Shown here piece after piece: positions 7,004 through 14,488 of a DNA stretch of 34,041 nucleotides. The stretch spans positions 1 to 34,041 of the IMG/VR virus record IMGVR_UViG_3300033049_000163; one strand, given 5' to 3'. Under the pieces are notes generated by a model, which ran no database searches, was not told the origin of the DNA, and saw only the letters and a list, made by a program, of their open reading frames with translations. Source of the DNA: a virus. Numbering within the stretch: position 1 is the stretch's first letter; each line of letters starts with the position of its first letter. A program made the translations under genes and the position numbers.

Positions 7004-7588
7004 ATGTTTAGAGAAGGAAAAATTACGACCTATAATGAGAATAAAGGTTATGGTTTCATCCAACTTGAAGATCATGAGAAAGATTTATTTTTTCATATCA
7101 GTGATTTTCCAAACAAGCAATTCCCTCCAAGAATCGGAGAAAGATTAAAATTTCGTATAGTTAGTGAAAACGGAAGAATAAAAGCAGAAAATATTATACG
7201 TTTAGATTTTAAGATCGAAGAGAAACAAAGTCCAATCTATAGTAAACCTAAAACTCGGTCACAATATAATAAGAGAAAACCGCAAGAAAAGAGTTTTAAT
7301 TTACTTAAAATTTTTATTGGTGTATTTATATTCTCCGTATTTCTAGCGGTTTTAATACCCTTTTTATCAGGAATATATAAAAGAGAGAACTTAAAAAGAC
7401 AACCCGTTGAACTTGTTGAAAGAACCTCATCTACTACAGCCAATTCAGTTCCACAATATCGTTGTGATGGACGAGTATACTGTAGTGAAATGAAATCATA
7501 TGAGGAGGCAGTATTTTTTATAAATAATTGCCCAGGAACAAAAATGGATGGTGATGGAGATGGAATCCCATGCGAAAGTCAATTCTGA
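7004..7588 (+). CDS. Cold-shock domain, membrane anchor and Excalibur domain fusion protein
   Basis: Three parts are visible in 194 residues. Residues 1-67 are a cold-shock (OB-fold) domain with RNP1-like KGYGFI (14-19) and RNP2-like DLFFHIS (27-33), expected to bind single-stranded nucleic acid. A Lys/Arg-rich linker leads to one transmembrane helix at about 100-122. The C-terminal ~43 residues are an Excalibur-type calcium-binding domain with Cys154, Cys160, Cys176, Cys190 and the acidic loop DGDGDGIPCE. Orientation should put the cold-shock domain in the cytoplasm and Excalibur outside. An ATG at 6989 is also in frame, but MFREGKITTYN is the usual family start, so I prefer 7004. The upstream 6862-7003 is AT-rich and holds a palindrome (TTGAATT at 6907-6913, AATTCAA at 6924-6930). 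The gene converges on the endolysin gene through a shared terminator. Confidence 0.85.
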   Translation: MFREGKITTYNENKGYGFIQLEDHEKDLFFHISDFPNKQFPPRIGERLKFRIVSENGRIKAENIIRLDFKIEEKQSPIYSKPKTRSQYNKRKPQEKSFNLLKIFIGVFIFSVFLAVLIPFLSGIYKRENLKRQPVELVERTSSTTANSVPQYRCDGRVYCSEMKSYEEAVFFINNCPGTKMDGDGDGIPCESQF

Positions 7589-7624
7589 TGAATCACCATA
7601 AAATTTAATTATAGTAACGTTGTA

Positions 7625-7646
7625 AAAAGCCCTTTAAAGGGCTTTT
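7625..7646. terminator. Bidirectional intrinsic terminator between convergent genes
   Basis: AAAAGCCC, a short TTTAAA centre and GGGCTTTT form a perfect palindrome with A and T runs on both sides. It can terminate the + strand cold-shock/excalibur gene and the - strand late operon after the endolysin. Confidence 0.85.
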
Positions 7647-7721
7647 ACGCAAATACCCACACTAACATTTGTATTTATCGTTTGGGCTGTACAACTTGAG
7701 ATTAACAAACAGATCAATAAA

Positions 7722-8237
7722 CTAATTATCTTGAGCTGCATATTTTAGATTCTCGGCGACTCGGTTAGTCCACCCTTTACCGTAGGTTACCCAAGTTTTT
7801 AAGGATGTATAAAAACTTAAACGCTCAGAAGCCAACAGCAATAACACGTCATTCACATCTTTGGCTTTTACTGCAGCAATTGTTTTAGGTCCAATAATTC
7901 CATCATCGGAAACACCAACAGCTTGTTGTAGCTCTTTAATTGCTCGACTTTTCCCAGCATTTACAGCAAAGTCCCACAATTGAAAAACAATCGCTGGGTG
8001 TAATTGATCAGCCCCTAATTTATCCCACCAATCATTTCGATAAATTTCTTTTGCTTGTGTTAATGTTAAATTCTTAATGTCTAAATTTGGGTATGTATTG
8101 GCAGCAATACCATATTTAGTGCCTTTAAAAATCCCCTTTCCAACTTTTCCACCCGTCCAATTACCAGGATCATTTTGATCTGTAGAATAACCACCTTCAT
8201 GACCAATTAAACGCTCAAATGCTTTTTCAAAATTCAT
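7722..8237 (-). CDS. Endolysin, glycoside hydrolase family 108 (N-acetylmuramidase)
   Basis: Phage lysozyme that cleaves the glycan backbone of peptidoglycan at the end of the lytic cycle. The GH108 signature FERLIGHEGGYSTDQNDPGNWTGG is at the N terminus; catalytic Glu14 sits in GHEGGY. The C-terminal part (AVGVSDDGIIGPKTIAAV) is the small peptidoglycan-binding domain usual for this family. Length (171 residues) is normal. There is no signal peptide, so export depends on the holin. Its start overlaps the holin stop by four bases (ATGA), so the two are translationally coupled. This is the last intact gene of the leftward late operon. Confidence 0.93.
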   Translation of the reverse strand: MNFEKAFERLIGHEGGYSTDQNDPGNWTGGKVGKGIFKGTKYGIAANTYPNLDIKNLTLTQAKEIYRNDWWDKLGADQLHPAIVFQLWDFAVNAGKSRAIKELQQAVGVSDDGIIGPKTIAAVKAKDVNDVLLLLASERLSFYTSLKTWVTYGKGWTNRVAENLKYAAQDN

Positions 8238-8605
8238 TTAAATATTGCTCCAAATGCCTCTTTAACTTCCGAGATAATTTCATTAAAAGATTTGCCTTTA
8301 AGTAGCTGCACTGACTGGTAAGCAATACCAATACAAAGCATTCCAAAAATGGCAAAAATCAACATGACAAATCCCTGTGCCATGTGTGTGTAGTGGGTTA
8401 AGTCGTAATATTCAATAAATGCAGATCCACCATATAAGCTAATGGCCACACTAAAAGTGAACTTCATAATGACGCCCATGGTGATTTTGATACGCCCTTG
8501 TGTGTCGATATCCCCTGATAATGTCAGTGCAAAAATAGCCCCAATTACCGCAGCCATAATTTTAAAAAGCCATGGTAAGCCTTTGATAGAAATTGGATCG
8601 TTCAC
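8234..8605 (-). CDS. Holin-like membrane protein with three helices
   Basis: A 123-residue protein with three hydrophobic segments at about residues 13-31, 42-62 and 75-98 and a charged C-terminal tail, directly upstream of the endolysin. This is the size, topology and position expected of a class I-type holin, which forms membrane lesions that release the endolysin. The longest open frame begins at 8671, but that would translate through the terminator hairpin at 8630-8651. The GTG at 8605 follows an excellent AGGGGA ribosome binding site, so I use it. The family assignment is by topology and context; I do not recognise a named holin family. Confidence 0.75.
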   Translation of the reverse strand: MNDPISIKGLPWLFKIMAAVIGAIFALTLSGDIDTQGRIKITMGVIMKFTFSVAISLYGGSAFIEYYDLTHYTHMAQGFVMLIFAIFGMLCIGIAYQSVQLLKGKSFNEIISEVKEAFGAIFK

Positions 8606-8629
8606 AGTGTTCCCCTGATTTTTGGCAAT

Positions 8630-8651
8630 AAAAAAGCACCCAGTTAGGTGC
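8630..8651 (-). terminator. Intrinsic terminator between tail and lysis genes
   Basis: On the minus strand GCACC, a TAACTGG loop region and GGTGC are followed by six T. It lies after the 76-aa gene and 25 bases before the holin GTG, so it separates tail and lysis genes and could tune lysis expression unless late transcription is antiterminated. Confidence 0.75.
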
Positions 8652-8667
8652 CTGTATTTGGTTAATT

Positions 8668-8898
8668 TCATACTTCTATCTGAACCACAGTGCCCTCTGG
8701 TGCAGATCTTTTGATTTCATTATTTGAGATAAATACTCGGTCACCAGTTTTGTATTCAACTGAACTGGTGCACATAACTAAGCCTGAATTATCCGAAACC
8801 AAGACTTTGTAATTTGGATGATTTGCTGAGGTAATCACACCTACAAATTCGGGATTTTGTGGCAATAATGCTAAAAATCTTGTGTAAATATTACTCAT
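8668..8898 (-). CDS. Small conserved-looking protein after the tail-tip gene, unknown
   Basis: A 76-residue soluble protein, probably beta-rich (GVITSANHPNYKVLVSDNSGLVMC, then GDRVFISNNEIKR). Its start overlaps the end of the 671-aa tail gene by eight bases, so it is translated with the tail genes. The GxVxS/VLVSDNSG/GDRVFI pattern suggests a small barrel similar to SH3- or OB-like baseplate accessory domains, but I do not recognise the family. A terminator follows it directly. Confidence 0.6.
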   Translation of the reverse strand: MSNIYTRFLALLPQNPEFVGVITSANHPNYKVLVSDNSGLVMCTSSVEYKTGDRVFISNNEIKRSAPEGTVVQIEV

Positions 8899-10906
8899 TC
8901 AACGTCCTTTCAACATTAATGGTTTGGGTGACTGTTGAATAAGTAAAAGAAACACTTACTGAGTCAACAATCCCCCACCATTCACCGTTAAATACAATAA
9001 CTTCACCTGGTACACATTCACCTATTTCTTCAACCATTGGTAATTCAAAATCATGACTTTGAACTTGAGCTGACTTCGCTAATTTAGCTTTTCCAAAACC
9101 GCCCATACTGACAGTGTTAAAAAGCGGATTACTAACAGGCTCCAACAAGACGTCTCCTGCCGAATCTCGTCTTTTAACTTGCCCAACATTTCCATTTCTT
9201 GGATTGGTTAAAGTAATTGCATTGAAATTGAGCAACTCCTCATAACTGTCAGAATGTTTTAAAACCAAACTTTCGGGCAACAAGCGATCGTAATCTAATG
9301 TCTTAAGTTTCTCCCAAAATGCTTTTTTATATAGTGGGCGAATTGAAAGTCTATTGTCTTTCTTTTCGCTATAAATAAATCCTCCCCCAGCTTCAGCAAT
9401 AAGCTTAATCGCATCTATTGGAGAAAGATTTGTATAACTCAGACTCTCAGTTTCAACAATCCAACCAAGATCATCAATAAGCTGCCAATCTAAAACAGCA
9501 TCACTGTTTACTCGATCTAATTCCGCTTGAACAAGTTGAACTGAAGATCGCTCATTTTCTTGTAGATAAGATCGAACAGGTGAATATTTTGATTCAAGCA
9601 ATGCGGTCTGACTTCGACCAGTCAAGGTAAATGTAATCGTTGGAAATTGGCGACTGCGAGAATATTCCTCATACATCATGTGATGCACCGAACCATTGAC
9701 CTTAATCTCTAAGATATCAAATTTTTCAATTTTCGAGATTTCAGTTTGAGGAACGGACAAGCTATAGGACCAACACCATTGGCTTCGATCAGTACTATAA
9801 CTGCCACTAATAACTTTGATTTCTTCCCCAGTTCGAAGATTGAATACAGATATATTGTTCACGATGTACCACCATTTTTTATTTTCAACTTGAGGAAGTG
9901 AAGGTTTGAGTTTGCAATGATCAACATCAAAATTGAGTAGTAGATTGCTTCGCCTCACATTTGATCTTTTGCAACAAAAGTTTAGATTAAACTTTTTGCT
10001 CTTCGTATCAGGATTTTCAGGTTTTGGCCAAGGATCAATTTTAGATTTTCGATAGTAAATAGAACTTGCAATCTCCCAATTCAATGCGTATTGAGAAATA
10101 ATCTCTAAGCCATCATCCCAATGAAAGCGATATACAGAAGCAATTTTTTGTGCAACCTCATGAGAGAATGTTAGATTTTTACGCTTTCTAACAAGATCTA
10201 CCCATTGCTCATCAATATTTACTTTTAAACTAATAGCTTGTTCTTGGAAAAAACTAAGATTGTGATGTCTTTTTTCTGTTTCATCCCAAGCTGTATTTAA
10301 TGAATTAAGTATTTTATAGGTTTCGTTAAATTTGGTCTTAAGTGCAGTATTTATCGAAATACCACGCTCAAAATTAAAATTTCTTGAAGAACTTATCTCA
10401 ATACTTGAATCATAAGAAAATGCTGAACTTAATGCCTTTAATACTGGTTTTGAGAACCTAACCTTTTCATTAAGTAAGATCGCTGAAGCAGCAAAATAAT
10501 CGGTTTTAAGCTCTCTAAAGACACCAACATTAAAATTAATATCAAAGCGAGCTGAAACATTTGCATTAAAATGAGTATTGATTTCTGAATTTATACTGCA
10601 AAACTGACTTATTTTTACAGCTTCAACATTCGAAGAAAATGAAGTAAAAATTAATGAATTCAGTTGAGCGAACTGACCATTTTGAGCCAATATTTCAGCA
10701 TCTAAGCTAGTACTCAATACTGTTTTTAATTGATTAAAAGTATCTACATGGGTGAATAAAATAGATAAGAATGAAGTGCTAATAACGGCATTTAATTCAG
10801 CCTTGTTGAGTTCATTCTCTCCAAAGTTTAAATTATTTGTCCCAGTATTTTGCTTGGAGAAACTCAGTGCGACATTTGTTTTTCTCGGCGGTTGGTACTT
10901 AGACAC
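8891..10906 (-). CDS. Tail-tip/baseplate-type structural protein (671 aa)
   Basis: Large late protein at the end of the tail gene run. The N-terminal ~310 residues are degenerate repeats of about 20-28 residues rich in Phe, Asn and Ser; towards the end Trp recurs (LNTAWDETE, DEQWVDL, YRFHWDDG, YALNWE). From about residue 330 the protein changes character to a beta-rich domain (WWYIVNNISVFNLRTGEEI, SWCWSYSLSVPQ) and a part with ALDWxL-type hub features (AELDRVNSDAVLDWQLIDDLGW, EAGGGFIYSEKKDNRLSIRP). This suggests a hub-like or receptor-side tail protein. The C terminus overlaps the 76-aa gene. The exact family is not recognised; position and size make a tail-tip role likely. Confidence 0.65.
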   Translation of the reverse strand: MSKYQPPRKTNVALSFSKQNTGTNNLNFGENELNKAELNAVISTSFLSILFTHVDTFNQLKTVLSTSLDAEILAQNGQFAQLNSLIFTSFSSNVEAVKISQFCSINSEINTHFNANVSARFDINFNVGVFRELKTDYFAASAILLNEKVRFSKPVLKALSSAFSYDSSIEISSSRNFNFERGISINTALKTKFNETYKILNSLNTAWDETEKRHHNLSFFQEQAISLKVNIDEQWVDLVRKRKNLTFSHEVAQKIASVYRFHWDDGLEIISQYALNWEIASSIYYRKSKIDPWPKPENPDTKSKKFNLNFCCKRSNVRRSNLLLNFDVDHCKLKPSLPQVENKKWWYIVNNISVFNLRTGEEIKVISGSYSTDRSQWCWSYSLSVPQTEISKIEKFDILEIKVNGSVHHMMYEEYSRSRQFPTITFTLTGRSQTALLESKYSPVRSYLQENERSSVQLVQAELDRVNSDAVLDWQLIDDLGWIVETESLSYTNLSPIDAIKLIAEAGGGFIYSEKKDNRLSIRPLYKKAFWEKLKTLDYDRLLPESLVLKHSDSYEELLNFNAITLTNPRNGNVGQVKRRDSAGDVLLEPVSNPLFNTVSMGGFGKAKLAKSAQVQSHDFELPMVEEIGECVPGEVIVFNGEWWGIVDSVSVSFTYSTVTQTINVERTLNE

Positions 10907-10918
10907 ATGACCACCTCT

Positions 10919-11320
10919 TTATGTAGGTAATGGTGTGGGCTTTAAAACTATAGAATTTAACATCAGTGTTGATCCCTCAATTAAATTTGGCTCCGCTATA
11001 CTTATATCTGCACCTACGGAAAAGTCTGTTACAGCAGTACCTGAACCATTATAAAGTCTAGCCCACTTAGCTGTTCCATTTTTTATAACAAGTGCCGCAT
11101 CAGTCTGATTTAACTCAATACTATCTACATTTAGTTTTTTAAAGCATGGCTTTGGAAGTGTCAGAGTAACAAGCCTTTTGCTTTCATCTGCAGCTATTGA
11201 AACGTTGACTGGTTTAGCGTCACTATAAAAAACAAAGGTAGCAAATGCGCTACCTTGATCTAAATATTCAGCAATGGCTTTAAGTTGAATTAAACCAACT
11301 TCAATCGATGTAAAATTCAT
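10919..11320 (-). CDS. Tail-associated structural protein, unknown (133 aa)
   Basis: A beta-rich 133-residue protein (ATFVFYSDAKPVNVSI, KRLVTLTLPKPCF, VDSIELNQTDAALVIKNG) with no membrane segment or signal peptide. The start overlaps the stop of the preceding gene (ATGA), and the next tail gene follows after 12 bases. Context places it in the tail-tip cluster. I do not recognise the family. Confidence 0.6.
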   Translation of the reverse strand: MNFTSIEVGLIQLKAIAEYLDQGSAFATFVFYSDAKPVNVSIAADESKRLVTLTLPKPCFKKLNVDSIELNQTDAALVIKNGTAKWARLYNGSGTAVTDFSVGADISIAEPNLIEGSTLMLNSIVLKPTPLPT

Positions 11321-11586
11321 TGAATATTATCCTCTGTCGCTAAGTTGAATTCCTCGGCAGGATCTATGGCCACAACATAATTTGCAGAATCGCTCGATCC
11401 AAAAAGTATATAAGAACCATCACTTTTTGATTGTGTTCTACTGAGTAATTGCCCATCAAATCGGCTATGGCAATGAACTGGACAACTGATAGGTATTCCT
11501 TTTTTTGTGGTCACACCTTTGATGAGGGATAGCGCAATATGTTTAATTGCTGTTTTATGAATATCAATGTTAAAAACTTCTTTCAT
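11317..11586 (-). CDS. Small tail-cluster protein, unknown (89 aa)
   Basis: An 89-residue protein starting directly after the stop of the 410-aa tail gene and overlapping the next gene by four bases. The sequence (ISCPVHCHSRFDGQLLSRTQSKSDGSYILFGSSDSANYVVAIDP) resembles a carboxypeptidase-regulatory-like or Cna-B-type beta fold, in which G-x-Y-x-F/L strands are common. Such short beta domains often decorate tail tips. The assignment rests on this pattern and on the neighbours. Confidence 0.6.
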   Translation of the reverse strand: MKEVFNIDIHKTAIKHIALSLIKGVTTKKGIPISCPVHCHSRFDGQLLSRTQSKSDGSYILFGSSDSANYVVAIDPAEEFNLATEDNIQ

Positions 11587-12819
11587 TTAACTCACCTCAT
11601 CAAAAATGGTGAACAAAAGTAATCCTAGAACACCACCTGCAGCAGTTCTGAAGCGACAACCGATATAAGCACGATTAGGCTCAGTAAATATTGTGTAGTT
11701 TGCAATCGTTGTAGCATTGTTAGTGCAACATTTTACAAGGGGTAATTTATCTAAAATATAATTATCAGGATCAAGTAAATAAAATGGGGTTAGAATCAAT
11801 CCATCTAATGGGTCTGGCTTAATTAAATTTGTAGCAACACCTGATTTAACACTTCCAAAACCAGTAATAAGTTTTGAGAAAAAAGTATTAATTTTCACTC
11901 CCGCATAATTATATAAACTCGCTACTTCAACTCGATCAGGATCACCTAATGGCGTTGCGCATAATACTGTAGAGTTTGCTGACGCATAACGATTGGTTGC
12001 AATAAGATATGGTTTAGGCAATCCATTATGCTGAATGACACCAAATGAATAAGGAATTTCCAGAATTGAATTTACTGTAGCACTGTTGATTATATATAAG
12101 CTGTCTTTTGTACCAATTATAACCCAACGTCTTAAACCATCTGTAGTTCCTTCACTTTCATACCATGCGGTGCTTGTAGCTGCAGATTCATGTACTGCAT
12201 ATTGCCATTTAAACCACCCTGCTATTGCTGAACTACCTGAACCAGTTCCCACCCAATTTTTGGATGGGTTCGAGTTATCAAAAGGAAATTGATTCCCTCC
12301 TATATCATCGATACCACTGCAAGACTCAAGAACACCAACTTTTGCAAATTTTGCATAAGTGGTGGTATAAACAGGATCTCGACTATTATCCACACGTAAG
12401 AAATAAGGATTGGAAACTTTATCCTTTGCTTGATAGACAGCTTTCTGTGTTCCAGTAAATGCTTTCGTCCAGCCCAGAGATGCTAATTTTGCAGAAATTG
12501 TTCCTGTGACTGTTTGATCTGGTAAATCAATAACAAACTCAATTTTGTTCGATGTTATTCCAAGAATTTTGAACTCTTTATTTAACTCTGGAATCGTTGA
12601 GCCGCTAAATTCGATAACCTGAAATTGCTTAAAACTATGATTTGAGCCAAATGTTGCGGTCCCAACACCATCAAGAATTGTCAAATTTGAAACAAGTTGC
12701 GTTCCAAACCCTGTAACAAGACAGGCATCAAGTACATCAATTAAACAGCCCCAAGTATTTGTTAATTGCGGGGCGTTTGTATTATCAAAACTAAACCATT
12801 TAATATCTGTATTTGCCAT
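11587..12819 (-). CDS. Tail structural protein (410 aa)
   Basis: A soluble, beta-rich late protein that begins MANTDIKWFSFDNTNAPQL. It has a segment like a small beta-barrel around residues 40-120 (GVGTATFGSNHSFKQFQVIEFSG, EFKILGITSNKIEFVID). The later part is rich in aromatic and Gly residues (GWFKWQYAVHES, LRRWVIIGTKDSLYII). I do not recognise a named family; position between the repeat proteins and the 671-aa protein suggests a tail-tip or fibre component. A terminator hairpin lies 15 bases upstream of its ATG, so it may begin a separate transcript or depend on read-through. Confidence 0.65.
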   Translation of the reverse strand: MANTDIKWFSFDNTNAPQLTNTWGCLIDVLDACLVTGFGTQLVSNLTILDGVGTATFGSNHSFKQFQVIEFSGSTIPELNKEFKILGITSNKIEFVIDLPDQTVTGTISAKLASLGWTKAFTGTQKAVYQAKDKVSNPYFLRVDNSRDPVYTTTYAKFAKVGVLESCSGIDDIGGNQFPFDNSNPSKNWVGTGSGSSAIAGWFKWQYAVHESAATSTAWYESEGTTDGLRRWVIIGTKDSLYIINSATVNSILEIPYSFGVIQHNGLPKPYLIATNRYASANSTVLCATPLGDPDRVEVASLYNYAGVKINTFFSKLITGFGSVKSGVATNLIKPDPLDGLILTPFYLLDPDNYILDKLPLVKCCTNNATTIANYTIFTEPNRAYIGCRFRTAAGGVLGLLLFTIFDEVS

Positions 12820-12833
12820 TATATTGAGTCCAT

Positions 12834-12857
12834 AAAAAAGACCGCTTTTGCGGTCTT
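12834..12857 (-). terminator. Intrinsic terminator inside the tail cluster
   Basis: On the minus strand AAAGACCGC, an AAAA loop and GCGGTCTTT continue into a six-T run. It follows the 538-aa gene and precedes the 410-aa gene. Confidence 0.85.
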
Positions 12858-12869
12858 TGTAAAATATGC

Positions 12870-14486
12870 TTAGATCACTCGATCAATATCACCACGTAAC
12901 ATGATCTGAAACTGATCTGTTAATTCAGTAGGTTCTGATTGCTTCACTGTACGTATCACCCAAACTGGAAACATTGCAGCATGGGTATCAAAAAACACCA
13001 CATTGTTATTAACCCAGCCTGAGCCCCATCCTTCTTTTTTAATTTTGAAGTAAGGAATACCTGTTACTGGGTTCATTGGCTCACAATCTGTATTAATATT
13101 TGCTGTGCCAATTTGTCCAGAATATTGTCCAATAATTCGGAAATTCGTATTGTCTGTAAATACCAATGCCCAACGCTCTTGTATAGCTCCCTTATTGGTT
13201 ATGGCAATAGGGTAAAGCGCATCGTTATAACGAGCTGAAATCGGCGCACCTGTAGGCTCTTCTACCCACACATTACCCCACGTTCCCTGCGAAAACATAT
13301 TTGAATAACGTGCTTGCATGTCACCAATAACCAATGCAGAACCAACGATTGTATTTTCAGCGCTGTAATTGTGAGTTAATGGCTTGGTGAAAGTTACTTG
13401 TCCACTGATCTGTACATCTCTAATTAACCCCATGTCTTGATAGCGATATTTAATATTTAAAGGTGGTATTAGCGAGTTTAGGGCGAAATCACCGCTTAAA
13501 GTGACCTCACCATAGTCGTAATTCACCACATACATATCAAAAGGAACCTTCACGCCTTTACTATCTTGAAGTTCACACCAAGAAATACGCTTGTCATCTA
13601 AAATATAGGTTTTGCCCGCAATATGATCAGGCATCACTATAGATTTGGCTGCACTGACAATTCCAATATCACCAACGCGGAAAATAGGCACACGACCATT
13701 CGGCGGTAAGCGTGTTGCAGACAATCCTAAAATCGAAGCATCAAGCGGAATGTAGGTATAGGAGATGGCATTATATTTAACAGTATCGGGAACAACCCAC
13801 ACGGGTATGTTGATATATTTTTTATTTGACTCATCATATTCTAAAAGAACGTCATACCACTCTTTTGCTTCAATTTCGGGCCTATTTGTCTCAGTGATTT
13901 CTGTTTTTGTATAAAAGTATATATCTACAAATCCAGTTTCATAATTCACAGAACCATGTGCTTTTGATGTTTCAACTTTTCCTTGCTCATCAAACTGCAA
14001 GTTTAAAGTGCCAAATTCAACAGTGCTCAAAACCACAGTAACTGAAGATGGTCGAACAGGGATAACTGGAATTCTAAAGCTTATATGATTGATTTCAATT
14101 GCATCTGTAGTGGTTGTTAATGACTGTAGAGAAACCGTGCTTTCAGTTAAAGGTGTCCAAGAATCAATTTCAACCATACCAGTGCCATAGTTCACAGAGC
14201 CAGCAGTAATACCTGTATTAGTAGAATTATTGATATTTCTATAGATTATTCCATCTCGATCAAGATAAACATCACTCCCAAGCTTAAAGCGTACTGAATT
14301 TGTCAGCACCAGTTCGGTAAACTGGGGTGTTAAATCAATTTTAAGTTTATCTGCAGTCATCTGCTTGACATTCGGACTTATATCGGGAGAATCACGATAT
14401 TTAATATTAATGTTAGTTGGAAAATAAGGTCTTAATTTCTTCTTTTCAGAAGCTATTGATTCAGTTTGCGGTGAATAAAAACTCAT
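12870..14486 (-). CDS. Tail structural protein with NYxTG repeat modules (538 aa)
   Basis: A large soluble late protein. Two copies of a beta-type module carry the box GSVNYGTG (residues 96-103) and GSVNYETG (178-185); a weaker third copy ends VVNYDYGEVTL. The same module occurs four times in the next protein upstream, so the two genes are partial paralogs. The C-terminal ~150 residues are different (MFSQGTWGNVWVEEPTG, WALVFTDNTNFRIIGQ). No hydrolase motif or membrane segment is visible. The position, after the tape measure and before the tail-tip proteins, suggests a baseplate, distal tail or fibre part. Its start lies two bases after the previous stop. Confidence 0.65.
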   Translation of the reverse strand: MSFYSPQTESIASEKKKLRPYFPTNINIKYRDSPDISPNVKQMTADKLKIDLTPQFTELVLTNSVRFKLGSDVYLDRDGIIYRNINNSTNTGITAGSVNYGTGMVEIDSWTPLTESTVSLQSLTTTTDAIEINHISFRIPVIPVRPSSVTVVLSTVEFGTLNLQFDEQGKVETSKAHGSVNYETGFVDIYFYTKTEITETNRPEIEAKEWYDVLLEYDESNKKYINIPVWVVPDTVKYNAISYTYIPLDASILGLSATRLPPNGRVPIFRVGDIGIVSAAKSIVMPDHIAGKTYILDDKRISWCELQDSKGVKVPFDMYVVNYDYGEVTLSGDFALNSLIPPLNIKYRYQDMGLIRDVQISGQVTFTKPLTHNYSAENTIVGSALVIGDMQARYSNMFSQGTWGNVWVEEPTGAPISARYNDALYPIAITNKGAIQERWALVFTDNTNFRIIGQYSGQIGTANINTDCEPMNPVTGIPYFKIKKEGWGSGWVNNNVVFFDTHAAMFPVWVIRTVKQSEPTELTDQFQIMLRGDIDRVI

Positions 14487-14488
14487 GA

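Noticed and set aside
6724-7011. A 95-codon + strand open frame
   Set aside because: It runs antisense through the spanin-like remnant and the AT-rich leader, has no ribosome binding site, and its composition changes abruptly; it is a chance frame.
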